A program made the position numbers and the translations under genes. This document shows, in pieces, positions 23,966-31,997 of a stretch of DNA of 32,115 nucleotides (positions within the stretch are counted from its first letter, which is position 1; every line of letters begins with the position of its first letter). The notes below the pieces were generated by a model that searched no databases, was not told where the DNA came from, and saw only the letters and a list, made by a program, of their open reading frames with translations. Source of the DNA: Caldilinea sp. CFX5 (GTDB lineage Bacteria; Chloroflexota; Anaerolineae; Caldilineales; Caldilineaceae); contig QWII01000118.1 in the NCBI GenBank assembly GCA_021405325.1, positions 1 to 32,115 of the forward strand, given 5' to 3'.

Positions 23966-24006
23966 CCCGCTCGTAGCCGCACCCAACGGGTGCGGCTACG
24001 AGCGGG
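23966..24006. repeat. 19-bp-arm palindrome between divergent genes
   Basis: Arms 23966-23984 and 23988-24006 are perfect reverse complements with a 3-nt loop (AAC). It lies between fur (minus) and the aldo/keto reductase (plus), where no terminator is needed. The following CGGGCTTA segment matches that at 7262-7269. It does not look like a Fur box. Confidence 0.88.
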
Positions 24007-24030
24007 CTTAATAGTTATTAGGAGGAAACC

Positions 24031-25008
24031 ATGAACTATGTCAATTTTGGCGCGGCCGGCGTCAAGGTCAGCCCCTTAGCACTCGGCTTAGGCTTACGTG
24101 GACAGGGTGACGCTGCTGCGGCCCAACGCATGATCGAATATGCGATTGACCAGGGCGTTAACTTGATGGACTGCGCTAACATCTACGGCACGATGGATGA
24201 TCGTGCGCACGTTGGACAATCAGAAATTGTCTTGGGACGCGCCTTGAAAGGTAAGCGCGACGATGTTGTCATCACTTCTAAAGTAGCCAGTGCAATGGGC
24301 AAAGGGCCAAATGACGGCGGTCTGTCCCGTCTGCACATCATGCGCGAGGTGGAAAATTCACTCAAACGGCTCGACACCGATCACATTGATGTCTATCTGG
24401 TGCATGTTTATGACCCAACCGTTCCCCAGGAAGAGACGATCCGCGCGCTGGATGATCTCGTGCGCAGCGGCAAGGTGCGCTATATCGGTTGTTGTAACTA
24501 TGCAGCCTGGCAAGTCTGTCGCGCCCTGTGGATTGCTGACAGCATCAACGCAACGCCCTTTATGTGTGTACAAAATCCCTACAGCCTGCTCAACCGCCGG
24601 GTCGAGCAAGAGATGTTTGGTCTGGTGCGTGAACTCAAGTTGGGCTATATGGCCTACAGTCCACTGGCCGTAGGGCTATTGAGCGGCGCCTACAAGCCCG
24701 GTCAACCCGCACCTGCCGGTTCGCTCTGGGCGACGCGGCGCAAGGATTGGTTCGCCAAAGCGATGGCCGGCGATGTGGGCGAAGTGATCAACACGGTGCA
24801 TCGCCTGGCCGGTGAACTGGGCAAGACGCCGGCCCAACTCGCCATCGCCTGGGCGCTTTCCCACCCCGAAGTCACCGTCGCCATCAGCGGCGCTGATACC
24901 GTCGAACAATTCAACGATGTACTGGGGGGTGTCGGTTGGACGCTCGACCCGGAAGTACGCCAACAGTTGGATGATGTTTCGGCTTCCTTAACGATGATTT
25001 TGGACTAA
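24031..25008 (+). CDS. Aldo/keto reductase
   Basis: NAD(P)H-dependent carbonyl reductase of the AKR fold, 325 residues. The catalytic tetrad is visible: D47 (NLMDCAN), Y52 (NIYGT), K84 (VITSKVA) and H125 (YLVHVYDP). The C-terminal cofactor-binding part has SGADTVEQFNDVLG. It resembles the YajO/IolS-like group that acts on sugars and small aldehydes. GGAGGAAACC precedes ATG 24031. It may serve the sugar locus upstream, but it has its own intergenic region and faces away from fur. Confidence 0.92.
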   Translation: MNYVNFGAAGVKVSPLALGLGLRGQGDAAAAQRMIEYAIDQGVNLMDCANIYGTMDDRAHVGQSEIVLGRALKGKRDDVVITSKVASAMGKGPNDGGLSRLHIMREVENSLKRLDTDHIDVYLVHVYDPTVPQEETIRALDDLVRSGKVRYIGCCNYAAWQVCRALWIADSINATPFMCVQNPYSLLNRRVEQEMFGLVRELKLGYMAYSPLAVGLLSGAYKPGQPAPAGSLWATRRKDWFAKAMAGDVGEVINTVHRLAGELGKTPAQLAIAWALSHPEVTVAISGADTVEQFNDVLGGVGWTLDPEVRQQLDDVSASLTMILD

Positions 25009-25038
25009 TGATGGGCTGCGGCATCTGCAAAATTTCGG

Positions 25039-25067
25039 TTGACAGACAATCGAAAATGCGATACTAT
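25039..25067 (+). promoter_or_regulatory. Promoter of the coiled-coil nuclease-like gene
   Basis: TTGACA (25039-25044), 17-nt spacer, TACTAT (25062-25067). It gives a leader of about 70 bases before ATG 25146, where AGGA (25134-25137) serves as ribosome site. Confidence 0.6.
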
Positions 25068-25145
25068 AAACAATATGTCGCCATGAATTAATCAGGTGGC
25101 GTCGTTTTTGCCGTACCAGGCCAGTCAGTTTATAGGATCATATCC

Positions 25146-26057
25146 ATGTTGGGTCAAGCGGAACTCGTGCAGGTACGAGAATACGTCATTAAAATCTTGC
25201 CGGAACTGCTGCGCACAGAACCGGAAATCGGTACAACGATTGAAGGAATTCTGGCGCAACATTTTCCGCGCCGTGATGAACTGGCGCGTATGTTAGACGA
25301 AGTACGCGACTTTCGTAGCGAAACAAATCAACATTTCGAGCAAATCGATGGTCGCTTTGAGCAGGTCGACGGTCGCTTTGAGCAGGTCGACGGTCGCTTT
25401 GAGCAGGTCGACGATCGCTTTGAGCAAATCGACGATCGCTTTGAGCAAATCGACGGTCGCTTTGAGCAAATCGACGGTCGCTTTGAGCAAATCGACGGTC
25501 GCTTTGAGCAAATCGACGGTCGCTTTGAGCAGGTCGATAGCCGGCTCGATCAGGTTGATAAACGGTTTGACAATATTGATCGATCTTTGTTATTGCTAAA
25601 GCGTGAACAAATCCAGTTAAAATCTGGTCAGGAATCCATGCGTAAACAGATGGAAGGCATGGAAGCTTGGGTAAGTTTTATCAATGGTATTGTTCGTAAC
25701 GAGAAAGGTAGCTCTTTAGAAGACGTTGCCGCGGCGGCCCTACGGTATAAACTGCAAAACCCAGATATTGTGGCGGAAAATGTTCGCTTACGTCAAAAGC
25801 TGGTTGATTACGAAGGCGTTGTTTTTCCCAAAGGCTTTGTAACGGAAGTTGATATTGTTGCAGAGAACGGTGATTTGCTTGTCTTTGAAGTAAAATCGAC
25901 GGGTCGTGTCAGCGACGTCAGCATGTTTGCACTCAAAGTCAACCTTGTACGCAGCCAGAATCCGTATAAGCGAGTACACGGTCTCTTCATTGCGCCGGCA
26001 GCTTCCGTAGAAATTCAGGAAGAATGCGCTACCTATGGCCTCCAATTGCTAAAATAA
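25146..26057 (+). CDS. Heptad-repeat coiled-coil protein with PD-(D/E)XK nuclease-like C-terminus
   Basis: A protein of 303 residues. The N-terminal 50 residues are helical, then residues 64-147 form twelve 7-residue units, ten of them FEQ(I/V)D(G/D/S)R, giving a long coiled coil. A second helical part (about 150-222) follows. The C-terminal domain has TEVDIVAENGDLLVFEVKS, with D236, E248 and K250 fitting the PD-(D/E)XK nuclease core, as in DUF3782-type proteins. The heptads are encoded by near-identical 21-bp repeats, so length may vary between strains. Function is unknown; the fold suggests DNA binding or cleavage. No toxin, restriction or phage partner gene is adjacent. Confidence 0.8.
   Translation: MLGQAELVQVREYVIKILPELLRTEPEIGTTIEGILAQHFPRRDELARMLDEVRDFRSETNQHFEQIDGRFEQVDGRFEQVDGRFEQVDDRFEQIDDRFEQIDGRFEQIDGRFEQIDGRFEQIDGRFEQVDSRLDQVDKRFDNIDRSLLLLKREQIQLKSGQESMRKQMEGMEAWVSFINGIVRNEKGSSLEDVAAAALRYKLQNPDIVAENVRLRQKLVDYEGVVFPKGFVTEVDIVAENGDLLVFEVKSTGRVSDVSMFALKVNLVRSQNPYKRVHGLFIAPAASVEIQEECATYGLQLLK
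25335..25544 (+). repeat. 21-bp minisatellite, ten units
   Basis: Ten consecutive 21-base units, each built on TTTGAGCAAATCGACGGTCG or close variants with CAGGTCGACG. Four consecutive units near 25440-25520 are nearly identical at the DNA level, pointing to recent slippage or unequal crossing-over. Each unit adds one coiled-coil heptad and keeps the frame. Confidence 0.95.
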
Positions 26058-26062
26058 AGGCA

Positions 26063-26130
26063 AAGGGCTTACGCATAATAGGCTCAATCCGGTTGTCGCC
26101 GGCAGCTTTGTGTAGGCCCTTCTTCTGTCT
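26063..26130 (+). terminator. Imperfect terminator-like hairpin
   Basis: AAGGGCTTACGCA (26063-26075) pairs at 11 of 13 positions with TGTGTAGGCCCTT (26109-26121), followed by pyrimidine-rich TCTTCTGTCT. An inner GCCGGC element sits in the loop. It begins 6 bases after the nuclease-like gene. Confidence 0.5.
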
Positions 26131-26175
26131 CAACCTCTCTTACAGCAAATAAAGCTAAACAGCAATTACCCAAGT

Positions 26176-26205
26176 TTGTCTATCTTATCCCAATTGTGAT
26201 AAACT
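26176..26205 (+). promoter_or_regulatory. Candidate promoter of rplS
   Basis: TTGTCT (26176-26181), 18-nt spacer, TAAACT (26200-26205). The start near 26212 would give a leader of about 255 nt that contains the 26235-26256 hairpin. Confidence 0.4.
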
Positions 26206-26234
26206 ATGCGAGTTATCATTTTGATGAGTGAGCC

Positions 26235-26261
26235 TGTCTGCATCTAGATGCAGACATTTTT
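26235..26261 (+). terminator. Perfect hairpin with T-run in the rplS leader
   Basis: TGTCTGCATCT (26235-26245) and AGATGCAGACA (26246-26256) form a continuous perfect palindrome, followed by five T. It fits an intrinsic terminator and lies just downstream of the candidate promoter, so it could attenuate rplS transcription. Confidence 0.6.
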
Positions 26262-26465
26262 CTCTCTATCACTTTTCTAGAAAATTTTTACAGCTATTTC
26301 CTGCCTTTTTGTCCGAGCGCGTTTGCGCCGATAAGATGGGTGGCGGCTGTTGTAAGTCAATTGTGAAAATCATCTGGTGAAAACCATCTATTCGTTGAAT
26401 AGATTTCTGAATACTGTGTCAGTAAATTTGACTTTGTGAAATTTGGTTAAGATAGGAATTCCATC
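26262..26465 (+). other. AT-rich rplS leader with repeats
   Basis: No gene is seen. It holds a 13-base direct repeat with one mismatch, GTGAAAATCATCT (26363-26375) and GTGAAAACCATCT (26377-26389), and a hairpin CTATTC/GAATAG (26388-26402). These could be part of an L19 or S16-type autoregulatory leader, but I do not recognise a known one. Confidence 0.4.
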
Positions 26466-26828
26466 ATGACGAACGCACTCATGGCTTCACTCCAGCCGGA
26501 ATTGCCGGCGGACTTCCCGGAGATTGATCCCGGCGACACGGTACGCGTCCATCAACGCATTGTTGAAGGGCGCAACGAACGCATTCAGGTCTTCCAGGGC
26601 ATTGTCATCGCAATGCGCGGCGGCAAGACAACCGGCGCCACCTACACTGTCCGCCGCACCGGTTCTCACGGCGTTGGCGTCGAACGCACCTTCCCGCTCT
26701 TTAGCAAGAGCGTTGAAAAGGTGGAAGTGTTACGCAAGGCCAAAGTCCGCCGTGCCCAGCTCTACTACCTGCGTGATCGCCAGGGCAAGGCGTCCCGCTT
26801 GCGGGAGAAGCGCTTCCTCAAGGTCTAG
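26466..26828 (+). CDS. rplS: 50S ribosomal protein L19
   Basis: Large-subunit ribosomal protein located at the interface with the 30S subunit. The 120 residues are full length, with the family core [35 protein letters not shown]-type sequence ([20 protein letters not shown]) and the conserved end [26 protein letters not shown] lies just before the ATG. It opens a housekeeping block with rnhB, yraN and miaA; a terminator directly follows it, so later genes may depend partly on another promoter or on readthrough. Confidence 0.97.
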   Translation: MTNALMASLQPELPADFPEIDPGDTVRVHQRIVEGRNERIQVFQGIVIAMRGGKTTGATYTVRRTGSHGVGVERTFPLFSKSVEKVEVLRKAKVRRAQLYYLRDRQGKASRLREKRFLKV

Positions 26829-26864
26829 GTTCGCTTCTTTGCTTTTGGTTTTTGCATCCTGAGG

Positions 26865-26895
26865 AGGCACTGACAGCAACGTCAGTGCCTTTTTG
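26865..26895 (+). terminator. Intrinsic terminator of rplS
   Basis: AGGCACTGAC (26865-26874) and GTCAGTGCCT (26881-26890) pair perfectly around a 6-nt loop, followed by TTTT. It is 37 bases after the rplS stop. Confidence 0.85.
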
Positions 26896-26898
26896 TTG

Positions 26899-26949
26899 TA
26901 CCTACACCGCTCCCAGCCAGTCACGGACCGGCTGGGAGCGGTGTAGGTA
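26899..26949. repeat. 20-bp-arm perfect palindrome
   Basis: TACCTACACCGCTCCCAGCC (26899-26918) and GGCTGGGAGCGGTGTAGGTA (26930-26949) are perfect reverse complements. The 11-nt spacer AGTCACGGACC holds GTC-ACG-GAC, the same core as in the 4445-4553 repeat. It lies directly after the rplS terminator and 13 bases before rnhB, so it is not needed as a terminator. Confidence 0.9.
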
Positions 26950-26962
26950 GTCACTTTTTCTT

Positions 26963-27634
26963 ATGGCCGACCACACACTCATTTTCCCAACCCTGCAACA
27001 AGAAAAACGGCTCTGGCAGATGGGCTACCAGCGCATTGCCGGCCTTGACGAAGCGGGGCGCGGCGCGTTGGCGGGGCCGGTCGTGGCGGCGGCGGTTATT
27101 GTTCCTGCGCAGATGGAACAACAAGGCGTATGGTCACAAGTAGCGGACAGCAAGTTACTGACCCCTACCGTCCGCACTCGACTGGCCGAAGAGATTCGGG
27201 CCGAAGCGCTGGCCTGGGGTATTGGCGCGGCGGCGGCCCTGACCATTGACCAGATTGGCATTGCGGCCGCCACCCGTCAGGCAATGGCGCAAGCGGTGGC
27301 GGCCTTGGCGGTCAAACCCGATTACTTGCTCATTGATTGGGTCAAGTTGTCACAGGTTAACCTGCCGCAAGAGAGCTTTACGAAAGCTGACCGTCACATT
27401 GTCTCCGTCGCCGCCGCCTCGATCCTTGCCAAAGTCTACCGTGATCAACTCCTGATCGAGTTGCAGAGTAGCTATCCGACCTATGGCTTTGCCCGTCACA
27501 AAGGCTATGGTACGGCGGAACACTTGGCGGCCTTGACGTGTCATGGCCCCTGTGCGGAACATCGCCACACCTTTGCGCCCATTGCTCAAACCGTCACGCT
27601 CTTTGATCCACCGGGGGCCGGGGTTACTTCATGA
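26963..27634 (+). CDS. rnhB: Ribonuclease HII
   Basis: Removes RNA from RNA-DNA hybrids, including single ribonucleotides in DNA. The 223 residues carry the catalytic set D29-E30 (GLDEAGRGALAGPV), D125 (LLIDW) and D143 (KADRHIVSVAAASILAKVYRD), plus DSKLLTPTVR and the end motif YGFARHKGYGTAEH. The ATG has no strong ribosome site and lies close to a palindrome. The stop overlaps the yraN start as ATGA. Confidence 0.96.
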   Translation: MADHTLIFPTLQQEKRLWQMGYQRIAGLDEAGRGALAGPVVAAAVIVPAQMEQQGVWSQVADSKLLTPTVRTRLAEEIRAEALAWGIGAAAALTIDQIGIAAATRQAMAQAVAALAVKPDYLLIDWVKLSQVNLPQESFTKADRHIVSVAAASILAKVYRDQLLIELQSSYPTYGFARHKGYGTAEHLAALTCHGPCAEHRHTFAPIAQTVTLFDPPGAGVTS

Positions 27635-28053
27635 GTTCACCAACGAAACGCCCTGCCGGCAGCCAACGGCGGCAATTGGGCAACACCGGCGAAACGCTGG
27701 CTTTGCAAACCTTAACTGCCGCCGGTTTAACCATTCTTGACCGGAATTGGCGTTGCGCCGCTGGTGAATTGGATATTGTTGCTCAGGAGACGGCGCCTGA
27801 TTTTGTCAGCGGCAATCCGCGGGCAACCTGGCTCGTGTTGGTCGAGGTGCGCACCCGGCGTGGTGAGGCGTTTGGCACCGCACGCCAGGCGATTACACCC
27901 CGCAAAGCCGCCAAATTACGCGAAGTGGCCGAACATTATGTGCAAGCGCATAGCTGGGCCGGCCCCTGGCGCATCGATTTTGTGGCGGTGCAAATGGATG
28001 GCAGCGGACGGTTGCTGGCGGTTGAGCATGTGCGCCATGCAGTGACAGGATAA
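27631..28053 (+). CDS. yraN: UPF0102 / YraN-family protein
   Basis: A 140-residue protein of the UPF0102 family, which has an endonuclease-like fold and unknown function. The family core is [30 protein letters not shown] (E46, D48), VLVEVRTR (E72) and a C-terminal RIDFVAVQ. The lysine of the usual V-E-V-K-x-R is Arg here (R74), a substitution also seen in the family. The gene usually sits after rnhB, as here; the 4-base overlap means coupled translation. Confidence 0.92.
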   Translation: MSSPTKRPAGSQRRQLGNTGETLALQTLTAAGLTILDRNWRCAAGELDIVAQETAPDFVSGNPRATWLVLVEVRTRRGEAFGTARQAITPRKAAKLREVAEHYVQAHSWAGPWRIDFVAVQMDGSGRLLAVEHVRHAVTG

Positions 28054-28058
28054 TCTTG

Positions 28059-29030
28059 ATGGATAGTACACCTGTACTTGCCCAACCCTCTACCCCGCCG
28101 TTGCCGCCTGTTATTGTACTCCTGGGGCCGACCGCCGTGGGAAAGACGGAACTGAGCCTCGGTCTTTGCGAACACTTTCGCGGCGAAGTGGTCGGCGCTG
28201 ACAGCCGGCAGATCTACCGGGGCATGGACATCGGCACGGCCAAACCAACCGCTGCGGAACTGGCGCGCGTTCCCCATCACCTGATCGACATTTGCGACCC
28301 GGACGACCCCTTTTCCCTGGCAAATTACCAGGAACGGGCCTACGCCACCATTGACGCCATTCATGCACGGGGCAATGTCCCTTTTTTAGTGGGCGGCACG
28401 GCCCTCTATATTCGGGCTGTTGTCGATGGTTTGCGTATTCCCGAAGCGCCGCCCAATCCCGAAGTGCGGGCAGAGTTGGAGGCATTTCTCGCCGCTGAGG
28501 GACGTGTAGCGCTCTTTCAACGGCTGCAAGCGCTTGACCCAGCCACCGCCGCGGTGATCGATGGCCAAAACCCAAGACGAGTGTTGCGGGCGCTGGAAAT
28601 TTTCCTGACCACCGGCAAGGCGAAAGTAGAGCTGGAAGGAACGCAGCCGCCGCTGTATCGCTTCCTGCTGCTGGGGCTGGAGCGACCGCGTGACCAACTC
28701 TATGCACGCATTGATCGGCGTGTTGACCAGATGATCGAACAGGGCTTGATTGCAGAGACCCAGCGGCTGCTGGCCGCCGGCTATCGACCGCCGCTGCCGG
28801 CCATCACCAGTCTGGGCTATCGCGAGATCATCGCCTACCTGGAAAATGAACTGCCACTGCCGATTGCCATTGAGAAGATCAAAACCGAAACCCATCGCTA
28901 TGTCCGCCACCAATCCACCTGGTTTCGGAAAATGCCCAATATTGTCTGGTTTACACTCGACGAAAGTGCACCCCAAACCATAGCCGAGCGGATTTACGCT
29001 CACGTTGCTGCGTTCTTGGCTGTGGTATAG
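28059..29030 (+). CDS. miaA: tRNA dimethylallyltransferase
   Basis: Adds an isoprenoid group to A37 of tRNAs that read U-starting codons. The 323 residues have the P-loop GPTAVGKT (23-30), [19 protein letters not shown] for substrate and DMAPP binding, [11 protein letters not shown], and the C-terminal GYREIIAYL, with [20 protein letters not shown] 28059 is preferred over TTG 28056 because AGGA lies 8 bases upstream. It follows yraN by 5 bases and closes the rnhB-yraN-miaA operon. Confidence 0.96.
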   Translation: MDSTPVLAQPSTPPLPPVIVLLGPTAVGKTELSLGLCEHFRGEVVGADSRQIYRGMDIGTAKPTAAELARVPHHLIDICDPDDPFSLANYQERAYATIDAIHARGNVPFLVGGTALYIRAVVDGLRIPEAPPNPEVRAELEAFLAAEGRVALFQRLQALDPATAAVIDGQNPRRVLRALEIFLTTGKAKVELEGTQPPLYRFLLLGLERPRDQLYARIDRRVDQMIEQGLIAETQRLLAAGYRPPLPAITSLGYREIIAYLENELPLPIAIEKIKTETHRYVRHQSTWFRKMPNIVWFTLDESAPQTIAERIYAHVAAFLAVV

Positions 29031-29209
29031 TAAAAGGATAATCTATTGCGTTTATATACTAGATATTCGGTATTTGCTGATAAATTGTGTATTGTCTTCT
29101 ATCCAATGCGAACGTTCGCCGATAAGAATGTAGTGCAGCACGCTTAAGCCCATAACTGGTTGGCCGCATTCAAATCATAGCGTAGCGGAACAGCACAATT
29201 TTTTGCACA
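29031..29209. other. Gene-free AT-rich gap before the relA promoter
   Basis: No gene is seen. The only clear element is the 12-bp palindrome GCGAACGTTCGC (29108-29119). No terminator with a T-tract is evident after miaA. Confidence 0.4.
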
Positions 29210-29238
29210 TTGCATAGACTTACTAAAAGGTCTATAAT
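29210..29238 (+). promoter_or_regulatory. Promoter of relA
   Basis: TTGCAT (29210-29215), 17-nt spacer, TATAAT (29233-29238), a full -10 consensus. The start near 29245 leaves a leader of about 180 nt. Confidence 0.65.
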
Positions 29239-29244
29239 CCGTTA

Positions 29245-29425
29245 AGCATCATAAAACGAAGCACTAGCAAAGGGGCGGAAGCCGGCAATCATCAAACCGA
29301 GAACAGGCGCGAAGCGGCCTCTTTCAGAGGCAAAGGGCAGGTACAGCGTCATCATTTATCGATTATTGGATGGCGCTGGCGATGAGATTGCCTGAGCAGA
29401 TGGGGTTGGTTTAAAGGAACTTATT
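29245..29425 (+). promoter_or_regulatory. Structured 5' leader of relA
   Basis: Hairpins seen are GCCTCT/AGAGGC (29317-29331), AGCGTCATC (29345-29353) with GATGGCGCT (29369-29377, one G-T pair), and GGCGAT/ATTGCC (29378-29392). A purine-rich AAAGGA (29413-29418) is the ribosome site. I do not recognise a known riboswitch class. Confidence 0.45.
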
Positions 29426-31885
29426 ATGACTCTTCATTCCGATATTGATAGGTTGGACACAGCGGTTGATCCGGCAGTGGTGACCACAATTACGCCATCA
29501 AACCGGGCGCTTACCGGCGTCAATGGGCTTAGCAATGGCGCCGCCAATCGTCTGCCCTTGCCCACCAGAGCGCCGCTCGACGCCGATAGTCCGCCACCCA
29601 ATCAGCCGTTGGAGCCGGTTGCCGTTGCCCTGCAAAAGTTACCACCGCTGCCGCTGGCCGACCAGAGCGGCCCCATCCAGATTGAACCCAGTAAAGAAGA
29701 GCAACAAGCCTTTGACCAACTCTTTCAAGCGCTCCCCCCCAACTTTACGCGCAAAGAGTATGAGTTGCTCTTGCGCGCCTACAAGGTCGCCAGCTACGCC
29801 CATCGCAACCAACAACGCGAGAGCGGCGAACCCTATATGCTCCACCCCATTGCCGTGACCAAAATCCTGATCGACATGCACATGGACGCCAGTACCTTGG
29901 CCGCCGGTCTGCTCCATGATGTGGCCGAAGATTCGGAATTCTCCATTGAGTATATCCAGGAACAATTTGGGCCGGTTATCAGCATGTTGGTCGACGGCGT
30001 GACCAAACTGAAACGGATCAACGAACTGGGCAACACCCGCTCCGCAATGTCGGACAGCAAAGCTGAATCGTTGCGCAAGATGTTTTTGGCCATGGTTGAG
30101 GACATCCGCGTGGTATTGATCAAACTGGCTGACCGGTTGCACAATATGCGCACGCTCAGCACGCAAAAGGATTTCAAGCGGCGGCGCATTGCTCGTGAAA
30201 CGCTGGAGATCTTTGCGCCCCTTGCCAACCGTCTGGGGATCTGGAAGATCAAATCAGAGTTGGAAGATTTAAGTTTCCGCTATTTGGAGCCGGCCAGCTA
30301 CCGCGACATTGCCAAAGCGATCCAGCAAAAGCAGGATGAACGGGATAAGTGGGTTATTCGCATCAAGGCCGAGTTGGAACGGGAACTGGCCAAAGCCGGC
30401 ATTCCCGCCGAAGTGAGCGCCCGCACCAAACATATCTACAGCATCTGGCGCAAGATGAAGCGCAAAGAGGTCAGCTTCGACCAGATTTATGATGTCTATG
30501 GCTTTCGCGTCATTGTCGAGAACGAGGCGCACTGCTACTTTGCATTGGGAATTGTCCACAGTCTCTGGCACCCCATCCCCGGCGAGTTTGATGACTATAT
30601 CGCCAATCCTAAAAACAACATGTACCGCAGCCTGCATACTGCCGTTCTCAGCAAACGCAGCGGGCGCCCAATGGAGGTGCAGATCCGCACCCATGAGATG
30701 CACCAGGTGGCTGAGTATGGCATTGCCGCTCACTGGCAATACAAAGAGCAGGCCAAGCATGACGCCGATTTCCAGCGCAAGGTGGCCTGGATTCGCCAGT
30801 TGATGGAATGGCGCCAGGAAGTGACCGACGCCGACGAGTTTATGGACAGCATGAAGACCGATGTCTTCAAAGATCGGGTCTTTGTCTTTACGCCGCAGGG
30901 GGATGTGGTTGATCTACCCGCCGGCGCCACGCCGATTGACTTTGCCTATGCCATTCACACCGAATTGGGCAACCGCTGCCGGGGCGCTAATGTCAATGGC
31001 CGTCTGGTGCCGCTCGATTACAAGCTCAAGAATGGCGACCAGGTGGTGGTGATCGCGGCCAAACGGGGTGGTCCTAGCCGTGACTGGTTGAACCCCGATC
31101 TCGAATATGTCGCCACCCAGCGCGCCCGCAGCAAAATCCGCACCTGGCTGCGCAAACAGGGTCGCGAAGAGAATGTCCAGCGCGGCAAGCAGATGTTGGA
31201 AAAAGAGATGCGCCGCCTCTCCGTCAACTTGACGGCTGAAGCGATAGCCAAACTCTTTAATCATGACAAGCCCGAAGACTTTTATGCCGCTGTTGGTTAC
31301 GGTGACATCAATTCCCAGCAGATCGCCCAGGCCATCTTCAACCATGAGCGGCGGGAACAGGAACGATTGGCCGCGCTCAACGGCACCTTGATTCAAGCCC
31401 GTGTCGCGCGCAGCAGCACCGCCAAACTGGGGGATGGCTTGATGGTGCAAGGGGTGGAAGGGCTATTGACCCAACTCGGTCGCTGTTGCACCCCTGTGCC
31501 GGGTGACCCAATCATCGGTTATGTGACCAAAGGACGGGGCGTCACCATCCATCGCACCGACTGTCCCAATGTGGCGACTTGTGTGCGCCGTGGCCAAAAC
31601 CATCGCCTGATCGACGTGCAGTGGACCACCGGCGGCCAGGAGACCTACCCGGTTAAAATCCAGATCAGCGCCTATGATCGCGCCGGTCTTATGCGCGATG
31701 TCGCCAGTCTGGTGGCTGATGAACATATCAACATGCTAAGCGTTGAAGCGTTGACCGGTCAGAAAGACAACCTGGCGCTCATCAACGCCACGTTGGAAAT
31801 TGAGGATGTGGCGCAACTGATGCGCATTCTGACAAAGATTGACCGCTTACCCAATATTGTTGATGTGCGGCGGACGTTGAGTTAG
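29426..31885 (+). CDS. relA: RelA/SpoT (p)ppGpp synthetase/hydrolase
   Basis: Makes and probably degrades the alarmone (p)ppGpp. The 819 residues hold, in order, a Pro-rich extension (1-90), the HD hydrolase domain with H126, H140, H164-D165, E168-D169 and D236/N240 (KLADRLHNM) intact, the synthetase domain (about 330-445), TGS (about 483-545), a helical part, the Cys-Cys RIS motif RCCTPVPGD (C687, C688) and ACT (about 742-819). The substrate-site motif is E387-F-D-D390, the form known from monofunctional RelA, while bifunctional Rel/SpoT normally has R-x-K-D. Hydrolase residues together with EXDD is unusual. It has its own promoter and structured leader. Confidence 0.95.
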   Translation: MTLHSDIDRLDTAVDPAVVTTITPSNRALTGVNGLSNGAANRLPLPTRAPLDADSPPPNQPLEPVAVALQKLPPLPLADQSGPIQIEPSKEEQQAFDQLFQALPPNFTRKEYELLLRAYKVASYAHRNQQRESGEPYMLHPIAVTKILIDMHMDASTLAAGLLHDVAEDSEFSIEYIQEQFGPVISMLVDGVTKLKRINELGNTRSAMSDSKAESLRKMFLAMVEDIRVVLIKLADRLHNMRTLSTQKDFKRRRIARETLEIFAPLANRLGIWKIKSELEDLSFRYLEPASYRDIAKAIQQKQDERDKWVIRIKAELERELAKAGIPAEVSARTKHIYSIWRKMKRKEVSFDQIYDVYGFRVIVENEAHCYFALGIVHSLWHPIPGEFDDYIANPKNNMYRSLHTAVLSKRSGRPMEVQIRTHEMHQVAEYGIAAHWQYKEQAKHDADFQRKVAWIRQLMEWRQEVTDADEFMDSMKTDVFKDRVFVFTPQGDVVDLPAGATPIDFAYAIHTELGNRCRGANVNGRLVPLDYKLKNGDQVVVIAAKRGGPSRDWLNPDLEYVATQRARSKIRTWLRKQGREENVQRGKQMLEKEMRRLSVNLTAEAIAKLFNHDKPEDFYAAVGYGDINSQQIAQAIFNHERREQERLAALNGTLIQARVARSSTAKLGDGLMVQGVEGLLTQLGRCCTPVPGDPIIGYVTKGRGVTIHRTDCPNVATCVRRGQNHRLIDVQWTTGGQETYPVKIQISAYDRAGLMRDVASLVADEHINMLSVEALTGQKDNLALINATLEIEDVAQLMRILTKIDRLPNIVDVRRTLS

Positions 31886-31911
31886 CCGGCGCCGCACATC
31901 CCCGTGCCACA

Positions 31912-31953
31912 CATTGAGTAAGGCTTCCAGCCCCCAGACGCCGTTACTCAATG
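31912..31953. terminator. Hairpin between convergent relA and the partial gene
   Basis: CATTGAGTAA (31912-31921) and TTACTCAATG (31944-31953) are perfect reverse complements with a 22-nt loop that can add GGC/GCC pairs. There is no T-tract; a two-way terminator is the likely role by position. Confidence 0.5.
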
Positions 31954-31997
31954 CCGCCCAACTCCGCCGGATTGCCTCTTACGCCACCCTTCTAGCC

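Noticed and set aside
23966..24006. Palindrome as a Fur box
   Set aside because: It is GC-rich and lacks the AT-rich GATAATGAT-type half-sites.
25335..25544. Regular 21-bp repeats as a CRISPR array
   Set aside because: Units are contiguous with no spacers, keep the reading frame and encode heptads.
25293..25599. Open frames on the minus strand and in another plus frame across the repeat
   Set aside because: They exist only because a 21-bp repeat without stops leaves all frames open; products are low complexity.
26428..26453. TTGACT...TAAGAT as a second rplS promoter
   Set aside because: The spacer is only 14 nt and the -10 box would overlap the ribosome site.
29378..29400. GGCGATG stretch as a fluoride riboswitch
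   Set aside because: The conserved pseudoknot partner and the CUGAUG region are missing, and relA is not a usual target.
29639..30166. Long minus-strand frame opposite relA
   Set aside because: It mirrors the codon pattern of relA, has no family features and no ribosome site.
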